A DNA stretch of 64,000 nucleotides, taken from Sphaerolaimus hirsutus (Eukaryota; Nematoda; Chromadorea; Monhysterida; Sphaerolaimidae). This document shows positions 30,001-35,860 of the stretch, piece by piece. The stretch is taken from assembly GCA_964036195.1 (NCBI GenBank), contig OZ038450.1:5148701-5212700 (forward strand), in the 5' to 3' direction. Position numbers and translations under genes: made by a program. Each line of letters begins with the position of its first letter. Positions within the stretch are counted from its first letter, which is position 1. The notes beneath the pieces are model-generated. The model was not told the DNA's origin. It made no database searches and worked only from the letters and a program-made list of their open reading frames with translations.

Positions 30001-33000
30001 ACCACGCCGGCCACTTGCTTTCCTGAGCGGCTCCTGTGCCGCTGTGCGCAGTGCTGCGCTTGCCGTGTCACCTGTGACACGTTTCTGTGCACTCTGGTGC
30101 ACTTTCTGATTCTGGGCAGTGTTTCTGTACACTGCTCTGCAATTGCGCCTGTGCAATGCAGTATTCTGGCACTTTTGTGCTGTCTGATCTGATGGTACCG
30201 AGCAGGCACAGCGTGTATATTTGATGGGAGCTCCGCAAAGCCCCTACACGCTACCAAGTATCCTAATACTTGGTTTTCAAATCCACTCTCTGTCAGCTAC
30301 AGCCCTCTGTCAGCTACAGCCCTTTGTACACTGATACCCCTACTTTTGCACTTCCGAGGTATGAGTCCACTCTTACCCAGTGGAGCGAGGGACCTCCGCG
30401 AATGCCCAAAAAACAGCCCTTTGACTAGCGTGGCTCTGTGGCGATCCTGTCTCCGTCAGGTCACCCTCCCTTGGCATAGGAAGGACGTGCGAGCGGTCTC
30501 TGGAGTCCGGATGTCCAGGAGCGTTCAGCGAAAATTTGACCACCGTCCGACAATGACTCCTTGTCAAATGCCGGTGCCGCCCAGCGTCTAGCACCTTGCC
30601 AGAACACTGGTGAAAGCTGCCTGAAATCCTGACAGGTCTGTCAGAACTCCAGTGTCCTCCGCGCGTGAGCGTAGAACCGCTCCCAGGATGTAAACAGGAG
30701 TGCCGTGACTTTGGCACAATGCTGTCTGCAAATCAACCGCCAACGCTCAGCCAAGGCCAATTGATGTTCAGCAGGACTTTTGAAGTTCTGCCAGCTGCCG
30801 CACAATGTTCGTTCCGGCTTGGTGATAGCACAATGTCATGCAATCACCCTGCTCGCTGCGCCATGTGATGAAGCCACCGAAGTCAGCGTCTTCTACCTCC
30901 GAATCCGGCAACTCCAAGACCGTAGTGAGAAACGGCCTTTAGAGTGGTTGATTTCCCGTTGTAGCCGAACGTCCACTTGTTGACAGCCAAGTTGAGTTTA
31001 TTTCGTGGTTGCGTGTTGAAAAGGGGTTTCAAGATTGTTTCAGGTACTTTATTTCGATCAGATACAGCGTGTTACAAAAGCGCAAAGCCTAGCGAGCTTC
31101 CTAGTCGAAGTTTCTATCGCTAGCTTATTTTGTTCACTTGGGGTGGGTCCGCAGACTGAAGTAAAAACTTCCAAAGTAGCTAAGACACAGAAATCATGTA
31201 TAGAAAAACAGCTACAGTAATTTCCTAATACAAATACACAAATAATTCACAAATGCAACAAATAAACACATCTAGCCGAAACAGTTGCCTTATACTGCGC
31301 GTGCATACATTCAAACAATTATGGTAAAGAAATACCAAGTACAAATTGGGCTAATAGAAAAACTATTAATCTTGAGAGGCGCGAAGTCGGCAAACTCGGC
31401 CGATTTACTAATTTGGTTCAATTTGTCAGAAAACCTTGACGCACATTGGGACTAATATAATAGGGTTGGGAAATTATAAATAGTGGTGCAAATGTTCCTA
31501 ATGACGTAAATAGAACAAAGTACATTCAACACAATAATAGTAATCACTTCCTGAAAACGTATACTTCATAATTGGCAAATTGGGACTTATTCGAGGTAAA
31601 TGGGTATATTAATTGAGTAGGGTTTATAATACATTCTTAGGTATAATTTGAGCAGGGTATTTCCGTGAATGTCAAGTAAATATAAATATAATTAGTGAGC
31701 AAGGTTAATATAATTATACCTACGCGAAGGGCTTTAATAAACACGTACAGTAAATGCTAGTTGCACACAGGGCACTATTTCTCTATTAGGACGCTGGCCT
31801 AAGTAAATACATAGCACATAAATATTTACAAGTTTTGACTTTCCCAAATTGCAAGTAAATCATGTAAATGTATATATAATAATGATCAGAAAAATACGGC
31901 GAGTTGAATGAACCTAATTTCATGTTAATACACCTAATAATAACCTATTTGACCTTTTAACCTAAATATTCCACATAAATGTTTCGATAACTTATAAAAC
32001 ACTTTCCTTAATTAAATATTCTCCATGGATAAATAATATAGTGTAGGAAATATAATTTGCGTGGTAAATAAATATAGTGCATGAAAGTAAAATAGTGCAA
32101 ATAAGCAAATGTGCGAATATGAGCCTAATTATCAATTCTCTGTATTTCTTTATCCATCCATTTTGCCACGGTCATCACAAGCCATTAGTGATTTTTTTTC
32201 CATCAAAAAACTGCCAGCACAAGCGTATCCAATGCTTGTGTTGGCAGCATGCCAAAAATGGCAGCGCGCTTTCCCGCAGCAATATTCTGTGTGGGATTCC
32301 AAAATTTTCCAATTATATTGGCCAGAAAAAAATCAGATAAAAATATATAAAAGGCTGTCACGGCTAACCAGGGGGGTGCTGGGGGGTGCCATTTGGGGAC
32401 AATGTAAAGAAATGTTGGCCCCACATTCACACAAAATTTTAGCTAGATTGGGCTGATCATTTGCACATGAGAATATTTTCGAAAATTTATGTAGTCAATT
32501 TTCCATTTAAATTGTCCACCAGTTTACAATGTTATAACAGCGATGAATTTTTCATTTTTTCGTGAAAGTCGCATGCGTTTAATATCGTTGGCACGCTGCC
32601 AGCATGAACCGTGAATGCAAGGTGTGAAGTCACTGGGGTCAACCGATCTCAAGCAGAGTTGTACAAATACTGGTATTTTCGGAAAACGTAAACGTAAACG
32701 TAAATACCTTTTCTAAATTGTGAGTATTAATACTGAAAACATAAAATACTTTTAAAATACACGGGTAAACATAAAAAAAACGTAAACGTAAATTTTTTTT
32801 TGAAGTGCACAACCCGTGATCAGATGCATTGAAAAACACTTTTGTTTATACTATTTCAAGCATTTCTCTGCTAATACGATCACATTTTTGCTTACCTATG
32901 TTCTTTATCAAACAATTAAGCAGCTAATTGGCCAAAAATATAAATTGTATTTATTGTATCAGAAAAAAGTTCAAAAATGCACTGTTTTTGTGCATTTTCC

Positions 33001-35755
33001 ATACGATTTTTACGTTTTCTCTGGTACCCGGGTAATTGTGCCAGGAAAACGTAACAAAACGTAATGGTATTTTTGGAAAACGTAAACGTAAACGTAAATA
33101 TAAATACCCAAATAACCGGGTATTTTGGGTAAACGTAAATACGTTTTTCCAACTCTGATCTCAAGCCTAGTTGCAGCTTCCGAGGTCTTTTGCCCTTTTA
33201 TTTGATAAATCTGTCACACTCGCTTGGCACCATTTTCATGCAATTTGGAACAAAAATTAGACCTTCCAATTTATAATCTAGAAAGCGTGCACTGCCAGCA
33301 AGCAATTTTTGCAATACAATATGTTCAATGCTAGCCGCTAAAATACCGAAATTTAGTTGAAGCGTCACGATCACACAGCTAAGCTGCCAAAAATTGCACC
33401 GTCCCATTACTTTTGAAACACACCATCACTATCTATAACAAAAAACAGCTGCGAGCACCCGCGCACCGCCAACATCAGTGGACAACAATGAATTGGATTT
33501 GGACTCAAATAATCAATTGGTCACTTCCGGGGCGGACCAAAGCGCCGCCCAGGCGGGATTGCCCGTCGGTTATGAGCAAGATGAGGGGGGAAATAGTCAG
33601 TTTGGATGTGTTTTTTTGTTAATTTCATTCGGAGTATGAGCCCCTACTAGCTGGATGTCAACTGAATTCATGTCAACTCGATTTGGGTCAAATATGTGAT
33701 TTCAACTTTCCTGTGTGTTAGAGCATGGTTAATTTTATATAGTGACAGTAAATTTTCATTGTTTTTGTTGCTTTAAAAATGGTTTGAATTATTAAGTTGA
33801 CAAAAGTTGTCATCCAGTTAACAAAAACTTGTGATGTCAACTAGCTAGGTGTGGCCCAATTGGATTCAGTTCGGGTGTATGTCACTCATTTTTGTGGAAT
33901 TCAAAATGAAATTGAAACCCAAAAATTGAATCATCTCAGATAAAATAAAAAAAAACCTAAATGTAACTTCACTGGAGCATGTAAAAATAAAATTTCCCGT
34001 CGTCTCCTTCTCTTACATTTCGGGATCAAAGTTTATGTAAATCCCGCCTTCAAACAAATGTCAACACAACCCCCCTCCCTTTCCAGTGCTCGTAATAATC
34101 ATTCCCGCCGTCCTATGCGGCGTTTGGCTGGTCCTAATAGTTGTCCTTTTGGCAGTGTGCCTAAAACGGCGGAAGCAAAAACAGAGGGCCAAATATGGCC
34201 TGGGTTATTATTTCCCACCCAGCGCCAGTTCAGGGGCGCAGCAGGGTGGACAGAGTGCGCAGGGGCCGGGCACTTCGCAGCCAGGTTCGTGTGGAATATT
34301 GGGACGGTTTCTTTGTTGGTGGGCTGGGGTGGGGGCTCTCCCAGAGCGTGTAAAATGTCAAATGTGCAAGGTGTTAAAAGTCATGTAAAATGGCAAACGG
34401 GACTTCTGACACTTTGCATGACATTACATGAAATAGCATTTTACAGGGCATTTTATATGGTCTGGGAGCGGCACCATGTGCCACTACCGAGTTCTGTGAA
34501 GTGTAAAGTCGACTGTCAAATGTCATGTAATATGTTATATAAATTGGTCAATTGTCATGCAGTGCCAAACTTCCAGTAATAAATTTTTATTATTGACATT
34601 TTTCATGACATTTGACACTTGAAATTTGACACGTAACATTTGACAAAAATGTCACAACACACTTGAAATTTGACAACACACCAAAACTCACACTCACAAA
34701 CCACAAACCCACCACCAGAGTTGTTCAAATACTGGTATTTTTGGAAAACGTAAACGTAAACGTAAATACCTTTTCAAATTTTGAAGTATAAATACTAAAA
34801 CGTAAGGTATTTTTAAAATACCTGGGAATACGTAAAATAAAACGTAAACGTAAAAAATTTTTATCAAGTGTGACCATTATCAGAAAATTTAAAAACCACG
34901 TTTTTACAACATTATGTGTTCCTATGATCTTCATTGACATTGATATTACCTATATTTTATACAGAATGATGGGATCAAGGTATTGAGTTGGATTGGAACT
35001 GGTTGACATTAGGCGTCGTTGTCAACTAGTGGGTGTAGGGTTATATTGTGTCAATTCCTTAAGTGGAGAACTAAAAAAGAACAATTTATAAGTGAGAGGT
35101 AACGGCAGGTGAAAAGTAAAAGAACAGTAAATTTATAAGTGGCAAGTGGAATGGCAAGTGGGATGCCAAGCTAAAGGACAAATGGCAGGTCACAAGAAAA
35201 AACTAAAAACGTTTTTGTTATCTTTTACTTGCATTGCACTTCTCACGAATAAATTTACTTCTCTCTCAACTTTTGACTTCTCACTGATAAATCGTTTTAG
35301 TTCTCCACTTGCGGAATTGGCACCCTTTTAACATTTAAGCATGTTGAATTTACCATATAACACTACATTTGTCAAATAATAAGGTTCCGTTCACATATTT
35401 TTACGTTTTCTCTGGTACCCGGGTAATTGTGCCAGGAAAACGTAACAAAACGTAACGGTATTTTTGGAAAGCGTAAACGTAAACGTAAGTATAAATACCC
35501 GAATAACCGGGTATTTCGGGTAAACGTAAATACGTTTTCGCAACTCTGCCCACCACAGGCCCGAGCAGCTCAACGGCCATGCCGGGGGGCACGACCACCG
35601 CGGGCAGCCAGCTGGGCGGCAGCACCATGGCCAGCGTGCACCCCGGCGGCGGCGCCAGCACCCCCTACGGGTCCAACTGGTCCATACCCAGACCCACCTA
35701 CGACTACTACAGCGGCACCTACTATCCCAATCCGTACACGCCCTTCAAGTACTGA
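1..35755 (+). CDS. Two-NIDO, EGF-rich single-pass membrane protein (DEX-1/SNED-like), 27 exons, 5' partial
   Basis: Exons: 1-226, 567-714, 2263-2402, 2746-2841, 3097-3307, 3811-3951, 5018-5146, 6008-6233, 6579-6768, 7040-7180, 7805-8033, 8320-8439, 9120-9257, 10154-10291, 11156-11272, 11616-11740, 12062-12212, 13660-13853, 14057-14146, 14690-14873, 15091-15228, 15870-15992, 16767-16949, 17797-17997, 33449-33595, 34087-34284, 35559-35755 (stop TGA). Every junction is GT/AG and phase-compatible; the coding sum from base 2 is 1,440 codons including stop. Order of parts: NIDO 1, Cys-rich module, cbEGF, Pro/Gln-rich linker, five EGF modules, NIDO 2, Cys-rich module, two EGF modules, Thr/Pro stalk, transmembrane helix, cytoplasmic tail. 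NIDO plus EGF proteins act at the cell surface or in apical or basal matrix. Two NIDO domains with a membrane anchor recalls nematode DEX-1, but orthology is inferred from architecture only. The signal peptide and true start lie left of the window. Exon borders at 3307, 16949 and 11616 were chosen by phase and are the least certain. Confidence 0.85.
1665..2114. mobile_element. Inverted-repeat element D, outer end TACCGTATTTCTTC
   Basis: Ends TACCGTATTTCTTCTAATAG and its inverse, at TA. Both arms carry several CTCCAATAGAACGGCA units. 450 bp, in intron 2 of the NIDO/EGF gene. Confidence 0.75.
2140..2250. repeat. Small foldback (family K) before exon 3
   Basis: Flanked by CACCTTGTC at both ends (about 2152-2160 and 2242-2250). 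Arms GTGACAAAAAGTGACAAG and CACTTTTCTTATCACTTCAC. It ends about 12 bases before the exon 3 acceptor. Other family K copies: about 12305-12515, 35046-35325, 44690-44880, 52334-52605, with ends like TGCCAATTCC/GGAATTGGCA. Confidence 0.5.
3603..3757. repeat. Family A copy, intron 5
   Basis: Begins CCAGACCCTGTAAAATGTC; the inner arms mirror each other around the GCCATTTTCCAGGGCATTT block. The right end is decayed. Confidence 0.6.
4584..4636. repeat. Perfect 15-bp inverted repeat
   Basis: TAGAACGTAAGGCGC (4584-4598) and its exact inverse (4622-4636) with a 23-base GC-rich loop, in intron 6. Strong hairpin; no known role. Confidence 0.7.
4651..4977. repeat. Family A copies, intron 6
   Basis: Two interrupted arms: TAGTCCCAGACCCTGTAAAA at the left and CATTTTACAGGCCCTG at the right, with unrelated sequence (4740-4885) between them. 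Probably an insertion within an older foldback. Confidence 0.55.
5312..5495. repeat. Inverted repeat with arms of about 50 bp, intron 7
   Basis: Left arm contains GTGTCAACTC, CTGTGTCAACTC and TTTCGGCTTCAC; the right arm is its inverse, from GTGAAGCCGAATTTGG on, with small differences. Probably a small foldback element. Confidence 0.6.
6008..7180 (+). other. Exons 8-10: Pro/Gln/Arg-rich linker
   Basis: Three exons (6008-6233, 6579-6768, 7040-7180) encode about 185 residues of low-complexity sequence rich in Pro, Gln, Val, Asn and Arg, with no Cys and no recognised domain. It probably forms an extended spacer between the first NIDO/EGF unit and the EGF array. Phases run 1-2, 2-0 and 0-0, and there is no stop in the joined frame. 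Donors are GTGAGT, GTAGGT and GTTGGG. Confidence 0.75.
7484..7660. repeat. Family A copy, intron 10
   Basis: Ends AGCAGTGCCAGACCCTG and CAGGGTCTGGGATTGGCACC, with mirrored TGTCATGCAAAGTGTC-type arms. Confidence 0.65.
9355..9500. repeat. Family A copy, intron 13
   Basis: Contains TGTAAAATGGCCTG, mirrored TTTTACATGA..CTTTGCATAACATT, and an ACTGGGTCTGGGACT end. The left end is unclear. Confidence 0.45.
10336..10387. repeat. 26-bp direct duplication, intron 14
   Basis: GTATAACGTAAGTACCTACC plus six more bases occurs twice in a row, about 40 bases after exon 14. Confidence 0.6.
10764..10836 (+). tRNA. tRNA-Arg (ACG)
   Basis: A 73-base cloverleaf. The acceptor stem GGTCGTA pairs with TACGATC (one G-T pair); the D region is GCCCAATGGATAAGGC; the anticodon stem CCTGA/TCAGG frames the loop CTACGGA with anticodon ACG; the T arm is CTGGGTTCGACTCCCAG, with TTCGA in the loop; the discriminator base is A. 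A T-run follows within about 10 bases, as expected for RNA polymerase III. It sits in intron 14 of the NIDO/EGF gene, in the same orientation, and has no intron. Confidence 0.95.
12741..12923. repeat. Family A copy, intron 17
   Basis: Flanked by CAGGG (12736-12740 and 12924-12928), a 5-bp duplication like those at 38.2 and 43.1 kb. Arms are mirrored; the right end GGACTGCCC is the family consensus. Confidence 0.65.
13875..14015. repeat. Decayed family C-like element filling most of intron 18
   Basis: Ends ATACCATTTATACTCGAATA and CTTCGAGTATTTTTGGTAT with C-rich interior AAGTCCCCC. Intron 18 (13854-14056) holds little else. A similar fragment is at about 47010-47040, and another at 47820-47945 ends CTTATTCGAGGATATACAGTA. 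Confidence 0.5.
14190..14460. mobile_element. Family B element, intron 19
   Basis: Same interior blocks as 46680-46935 in the same orientation, with right end CTGAGTATACC. A more diverged reverse copy is at about 265-525 in intron 1, including GTGAACCACGCGTGCAAG and a GTAGTATACC end. Confidence 0.68.
15091..16949 (+). other. Exons 21-23: Cys-rich module and two EGF modules
   Basis: Exon 21 repeats the exon 6 type module ([24 protein letters not shown]). Exon 22 is a calcium-binding EGF opening DLDEC. Exon 23 is a shorter EGF without the calcium motif (PCHPRADC...[14 protein letters not shown]) followed by an acidic tail. All are phase 1-1. So the order NIDO, Cys-rich, cbEGF is repeated in both halves of the protein. 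Confidence 0.8.
16072..16515. repeat. Two family A copies in tandem, intron 22
   Basis: The first copy runs from CTCCCAGAACCTGTAAAATA (about 16080) to TTTCTGGGACTGG (about 16247). The second runs from CTCAGACTCTGTAACGTGTC (about 16336) to ACAAGGTCTTTGATTGCCCCC (about 16513). Both are decayed. Confidence 0.5.
17336..17773. mobile_element. Family C element next to exon 24
   Basis: Ends TACCGTATATCCTCAAAATA and GTATTTCGAGGAAATACGGT. It has a C-rich left and right part and a unique middle. The right end is 23 bases before exon 24 of the NIDO/EGF gene. A relative with a similar interior is at 49080-49454. Confidence 0.75.
18467..18890. mobile_element. Family C element, intron 24
   Basis: Ends TACCGTATTACCTCGAA and the inverse TTCGAGGTAATACGGTA. 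Runs of G with TTATTCGAGG words; a palindromic middle with TGTACATT..ATGTACAT. It is closely similar to 56257-56679. Confidence 0.78.
19576..20890 (-). repeat. 3' LTR of the BEL/Pao element
   Basis: A 1,315-bp LTR, AT-rich, bounded by TGTGATG and CATCACA and preceded by target duplication AGCCA. Compared with the other LTR I see four substitutions and one single-base gap. Its plus strand holds a 61-codon open frame (19747-19932), present also in the other LTR, with no sign of being coding. Confidence 0.93.
20933..22213 (-). CDS. Env-like C-terminal part, separated by one in-frame TGA
   Basis: A 426-codon open frame from an ATG at 22213, in the same frame as the gag-pol-env frame and one codon after its stop. 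It has a Gly/Ala-rich stretch (about residues 170-207), a hydrophobic segment (about 209-236, [20 protein letters not shown]) and a Cys/basic tail, the layout of a viral-type transmembrane subunit. So the env-like product is either broken here by a single stop or made by stop-codon read-through or internal initiation. The family of the env is not recognised. Confidence 0.75.
   Translation of the reverse strand: MLGRQDVHAEWAGEAIMFWECKEVQPYIIYQTGKVGETCYKYTPMRLDKDGPLWFKSPGSRDLVEKSPEEDCSHTTPHLYKNEHGQWKSAHGMVHVTETPIEMTWKGQWQAFTFDAPHLFTNIVNRATNFMDVRGQIQRLQNLEHVQNQLIDYTADMSLDPRVIRNSIEGIGAGIGQTAAGIGKAYGHYISGVSKGYTNFMGGMLKGPFQVIINTIAMLLGITILVAGIVAAGYLWYNWRIATGKPVIPPCVYTCIWKCIVCPFKCIWLCFRAVKYTIKKSTQKETNYTQRKVRKTELRPAIKKRARSNSTQSVRFARRAETEDRMAKSLSAYVQPDESSADEGQVRARNRDSVHMPDIRKFTARERAGSDTGNYLLHHQARSALASPATGPVTSRTPMTSRTTTFTTEATVETPLITLAPTTTSM
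22217..29659 (-). CDS. Gag-Pol polyprotein with fused env-like N-terminal part
   Basis: One uninterrupted 2,480-codon frame. Residues 1-420: Gag, with helical, Gln-rich sequence. About 423-490: three zinc knuckles (CVFC.., [28 protein letters not shown]). Protease DTGSQ at 621. RT with VADIEKAF and YVDN at 1064-1067. RNase H with FVDAS near 1247 and WSDST further on. Integrase zinc region HEKLMHAG...CPTC, then acid residues D1683, D1745 and E1806 in GLDYLG, SDNATQF and GGVYERM. A C-terminal [14 protein letters not shown] tail typical of BEL/Pao integrases follows. From about residue 2050 an apparent signal segment ([17 protein letters not shown]) opens a Cys-containing env-like region. No frameshift separates gag from pol. 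The frame ends at a TGA (22217-22219) inside the env-like part. Confidence 0.92.
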   Translation of the reverse strand: MKENSSAKMVSPTGHIRKTLGPAKHRVESRLAREFAKYDPELFAEASKDDKRTEMRRVIASIKQEGAKLESAMTAVRTQFDAWRDVVKDIDEPDQMEQEQKMYQDSYDEYANMSDLVTQKVAAMNVYIEELQDMIQQLSGSTMYEVNTAFIQQMAAQMALTAQGAAPGASSTNATTAKSVKLQKLEVEQFTGEIVKFRSWWQMFESHIHNRTDLEDISKFSYLRSLLKGSAFGMISGLSVTAENYAPAIAMLKKRYDQPVVVRNTLMSNIMKLRQARNTCQDMRILFDAIERLLQQLESLGESVEHPMLLSQLQQKVPPEVLREIQKEQGTEEALTVEIFRKLFGKQLALSEAVQHAQQTEAPVQQSRQGFGNNPRAQQFNNRFQGSGNRFRGPENPRTSTGSMSVIQNGQSAPQAGFMNPGRPCVFCNDTQQLHFNDQCPKFKTARERRVILSKAERCLRCLQKGHYMNQCQFTRSCFYCKSNRHHTAVCPEKFGDNSNGNAGRQISAFRANGQQNGQQSANNGRKSVPTAGRPAQSQQRKATVNCVTVEEAGPEMVETETISSTVVTEPNTKQQNMSVNLSVNRNMSMLMTARTVIEASEMDTEMEPEQPPLQIQAFLDTGSQGTYMSEKVAKKLNLKSTGEHHIQVYTFGNEKPHYKVVQQVEFRMRLRNGQKVDMVADVVPTLTTEQVKVPVSEQDEKYLQKYFPDESYFADRIPKEKGTECKFKPDIIVGLNYFWDLMSRNTSTTRLPSGLYVIPSELGLLMGGGQLTSNRNQWTTDGAYPVVVNTIVHQIQREKWYEEAPLSIAPVPNVKDMDRLDTIGIMDQPDLVEDDEAIKQFNESVQRNPDGRYSVKFMYKPNLHELPDNKAMAFKRFRYLTNRLKRDPELLEKIQAIMKAQEEQGVIEKVQEDIMDGRKFHILPHQPVITPEKTTTKVREVYDASAKPPGMPSLNECMYRGPVILPQLVGMLMRFRLHGIALVADIEKAFLKISLQDSDRDVTRFLWYKDPTKPSMEDNIQIYRFARVPFGIICSPALLALTVRYHLNQAGTENAKLIDENLYVDNLILSVDTEQKAIELYQESKVLFTEAQMNLREWNSNNKNFTWQLAESDVAKEIVTTVLGMKWDTESDQMWLKTPKTVPQSQLSETDQKIKLPMKRTVAKVTAGCFDPMGLVSPVLLPAKRFLQTLWHSGPSAKEWDTPLSEEQTAIWQQLETELLKVGQIKFNRNLNYQSGADAQLHIFVDASAMAYSAAAYICQKTENDSGTSSLLYSRLRLAPKKPEVTIPRLELLAMLIGSRMLKFIHKELKDVKFSQTFVWSDSTCCLKWLTTAKPLACFVKNRLDEIRKIQSETENMHIRHIAGLENPADMATRGMNMSELEGSNLWWKGPEWLMTGEWPEPKVEPVTPEVMAEIKKEELKFPKASPIYLGATQQVVSDPDASNEQADERKQSNPLGIEIQRFSSLTKLLDSTVYVMRFVRQMHKRRNRNDSQNGLSEIMESICGTIKPQGIISIEEREIALKYWIKVTQQNHYKGVAEILATGHSKGSQDGKKAAADQQLIKWLNVQMHQDGILKCHGRMEHTDPQEVTVPLILLPATATVTQLIVRDQHEKLMHAGVQHTLAAIRQKYWITQGRRVIYNVTRTCPTCKKLGAKPYQLPPMPDLPETRVQRARPFQYTGLDYLGPVWYKVDKDHRKMWICLFTCMVTRAVHLESVLDMTAQEFLNAVRRFIARRGKPEAVISDNATQFKLTEKVLSTSTDKAINTGKEWSEMVKSGAVQTYCSQQQIQWNMTTPMAPWQGGVYERMVGITKKHFKAAVGHRMLTLQELLTLLPEVEAVINSRPISYIYGDVKSLRVLTPKDFLTGEGQIGAPQFDADKDGEFVPRMDNTAKLQKYWETTQQTLDKFWDLWHQEYIPSLRERTQVTHKHGRLTANQEPKVNEVVLIYEENMPRGAWRMGRIEQLEPSKDGQIRSAKVRTANRNVVSRPLNQLYPLEINSKTMDIPETAVIVKVDLLDPAIVQKHVRNQSSNRDSVPNPAQRNSASDRVLRSVTGKATATTSSLVIGMLCMVLMLTGMSESATLRKAGKAYSEVFSRTYVLETSTVRPPSLAAHHGLPPLPSEWPPKSVREMQTYERFKDAIKDHPVEQVISSQSQKYQICTSGRHGHALTVPEEVQCHIPPRNFVKAMKVTLYAQRQIPQKEKAYRCYIRIKEIITHTSFWGAKGITGNFEKYQQVGVVACNYARIHKMFRGTPLVEMEPRVWTTNQTLNVEYSWCCHDKENVVSNFYMEEGTVASLDGKTVISDLQDFSQCRAMMGHCRDHNYGITVWDTENFKHQCAYERIGRFKSEISGQTIIVSKLQAAYSHSNKTKRPIGSECVPGDTYYTDQGGVFIQFDRREDVPEEWAMPGKIVEARESTISGTLYARLDDRNSKFQFLQHVVREMTQAQFAIVWHQLCQLRKNQLDMLTQLFRIDPTLGI
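29660..30845 (-). other. 5' leader of the BEL/Pao element
   Basis: About 1.2 kb between primer site and the gag start codon. It has no long frame in element orientation. It contains a partial direct duplication around 29780-29880, in which a block with CCTGACGTG...CGCGTTGAC occurs twice. Its GC content is higher than that of the LTRs. It probably holds packaging signals, but I recognise none. Confidence 0.6.
30846..30863 (-). other. Primer binding site
   Basis: Reading the minus strand, the bases directly after the CA end of the 5' LTR are TGGCGCAGCGAGCAGGGT. TGG at this position is the complement of a tRNA CCA end, as expected for a minus-strand primer site. I could not assign the tRNA species from sequence alone. 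Confidence 0.7.
30864..32179 (-). repeat. 5' LTR of the BEL/Pao element
   Basis: A 1,316-bp LTR, nearly identical to 19576-20890 and followed by target duplication AGCCA (32180-32184). In element orientation it ends at 30864, directly next to the primer binding site. It should carry the promoter and transcript start; I cannot place a TATA box with confidence. Confidence 0.93.
32654..33157. mobile_element. hAT-like family E copy, intron 24
   Basis: Ends CAGAGTTG and CAACTCTG, exact 8-bp duplication ATCTCAAG (32646-32653, 33158-33165). Subterminal arrays of GTAAAC/GTAAAT units at both ends, with GGTATTTT and TACCCGGGTA palindromes. 504 bp, non-coding. Confidence 0.85.
34330..34482. repeat. Family A copy, intron 26
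   Basis: Ends CTCCCAGAGCGTGTAAAATG and GGTCTGGGAGCGGCACC. A second, looser block with the same TGTCA/TGACA words follows to about 34650. Confidence 0.5.
34716..35548. mobile_element. hAT-like family E copy abutting an exon acceptor
   Basis: Ends CAGAGTTG and CAACTCTG, exact 8-bp duplication CCCACCAC (34708-34715, 35549-35556). The right duplication is followed by AG and then exon 27 of the NIDO/EGF gene (35559). GTAAAC arrays lie at both ends. A family-K foldback (about 35046-35325, TGTCAATTCC...GGAATTGGCACC) sits inside. Confidence 0.85.
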
Positions 35756-35860
35756 TTTGGATACGTGTTTTTGCGAGTGGCTTCTGTTTTCGTTCCAGTG
35801 TGATCTTATGGTGCATTATAAGTGTGGATTATTTTGGGGGTGGCGGTCAGGGGTCGCCCG

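Larger units (their letters stand above)
19576..32179 (-). mobile_element. BEL/Pao LTR retrotransposon, full length, with env-like region
   Basis: A 12.6-kb element with two 1,315-1,316-bp LTRs that begin TGTGATG and end CATCACA, flanked by the 5-bp target duplication AGCCA (19571-19575 and 32180-32184). Coding is on the minus strand, so the 5' LTR is the right one. The internal region has a leader of about 1.2 kb, one gag-pol-env frame (29659-22217) and an in-frame continuation (22213-20933). The pol order protease, RT, RNase H, integrase and the YVDN box place it in BEL/Pao. The LTRs differ at only about five positions by eye, so the insertion is recent. It lies antisense in intron 24 of the NIDO/EGF gene. 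Confidence 0.95.
18105..32645. mobile_element. Remnant of a longer family-B-ended transposon, split by the BEL/Pao element
   Basis: 18105-18290 and the inverse of 32470-32645 match each other (shared AACTGGTGGACAAT.TAAATGG) and resemble family B ends (GTGCCAA, GCATGCGA). Removing the BEL/Pao element and the family C copy leaves about 1.5 kb. The remaining interior (18891-19575, 32180-32470) has short open frames on both strands but no transposase I recognise. Confidence 0.4.
17797..33595 (+). other. Exons 24-25: Thr/Pro-rich stalk split by a 15.4-kb intron
   Basis: Exon 24 (17797-17997) is rich in Thr and Pro ([22 protein letters not shown]), as expected for an O-glycosylated stalk. Exon 25 (33449-33595) is Asn/Asp/Gln-rich and acidic. 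Both are phase 1-1 and lead directly into the transmembrane exon. The intron between them (17998-33448) is by far the largest in the gene because it has taken in the BEL/Pao element and several DNA elements. The family-C element 17336-17773 ends 23 bases before the exon 24 boundary. Confidence 0.72.
34087..35755 (+). other. Exons 26-27: transmembrane helix and cytoplasmic tail
   Basis: Exon 26 opens with about 25 hydrophobic residues ([20 protein letters not shown]) followed at once by the stop-transfer cluster [10 protein letters not shown], so the N-terminal domains are extracellular. The tail is Gly/Ser/Gln-rich and then Tyr/Pro-rich, ending [12 protein letters not shown] before a TGA at 35753-35755. 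The many Tyr residues could be docking sites; I recognise no defined motif. The exon 27 acceptor lies two bases after the target duplication of a family-E element (34716-35548). Confidence 0.8.

Noticed and set aside
34058..34579. Plus-strand frame of 173 codons
   Set aside because: It overlaps exon 26 in another frame and runs into a family A repeat; the transmembrane frame is clearly the coding one.
32654..35548. GTAAAC arrays as interstitial telomere repeats
   Set aside because: The unit does not match common animal telomere repeats, and the arrays sit only at ends of family E elements.
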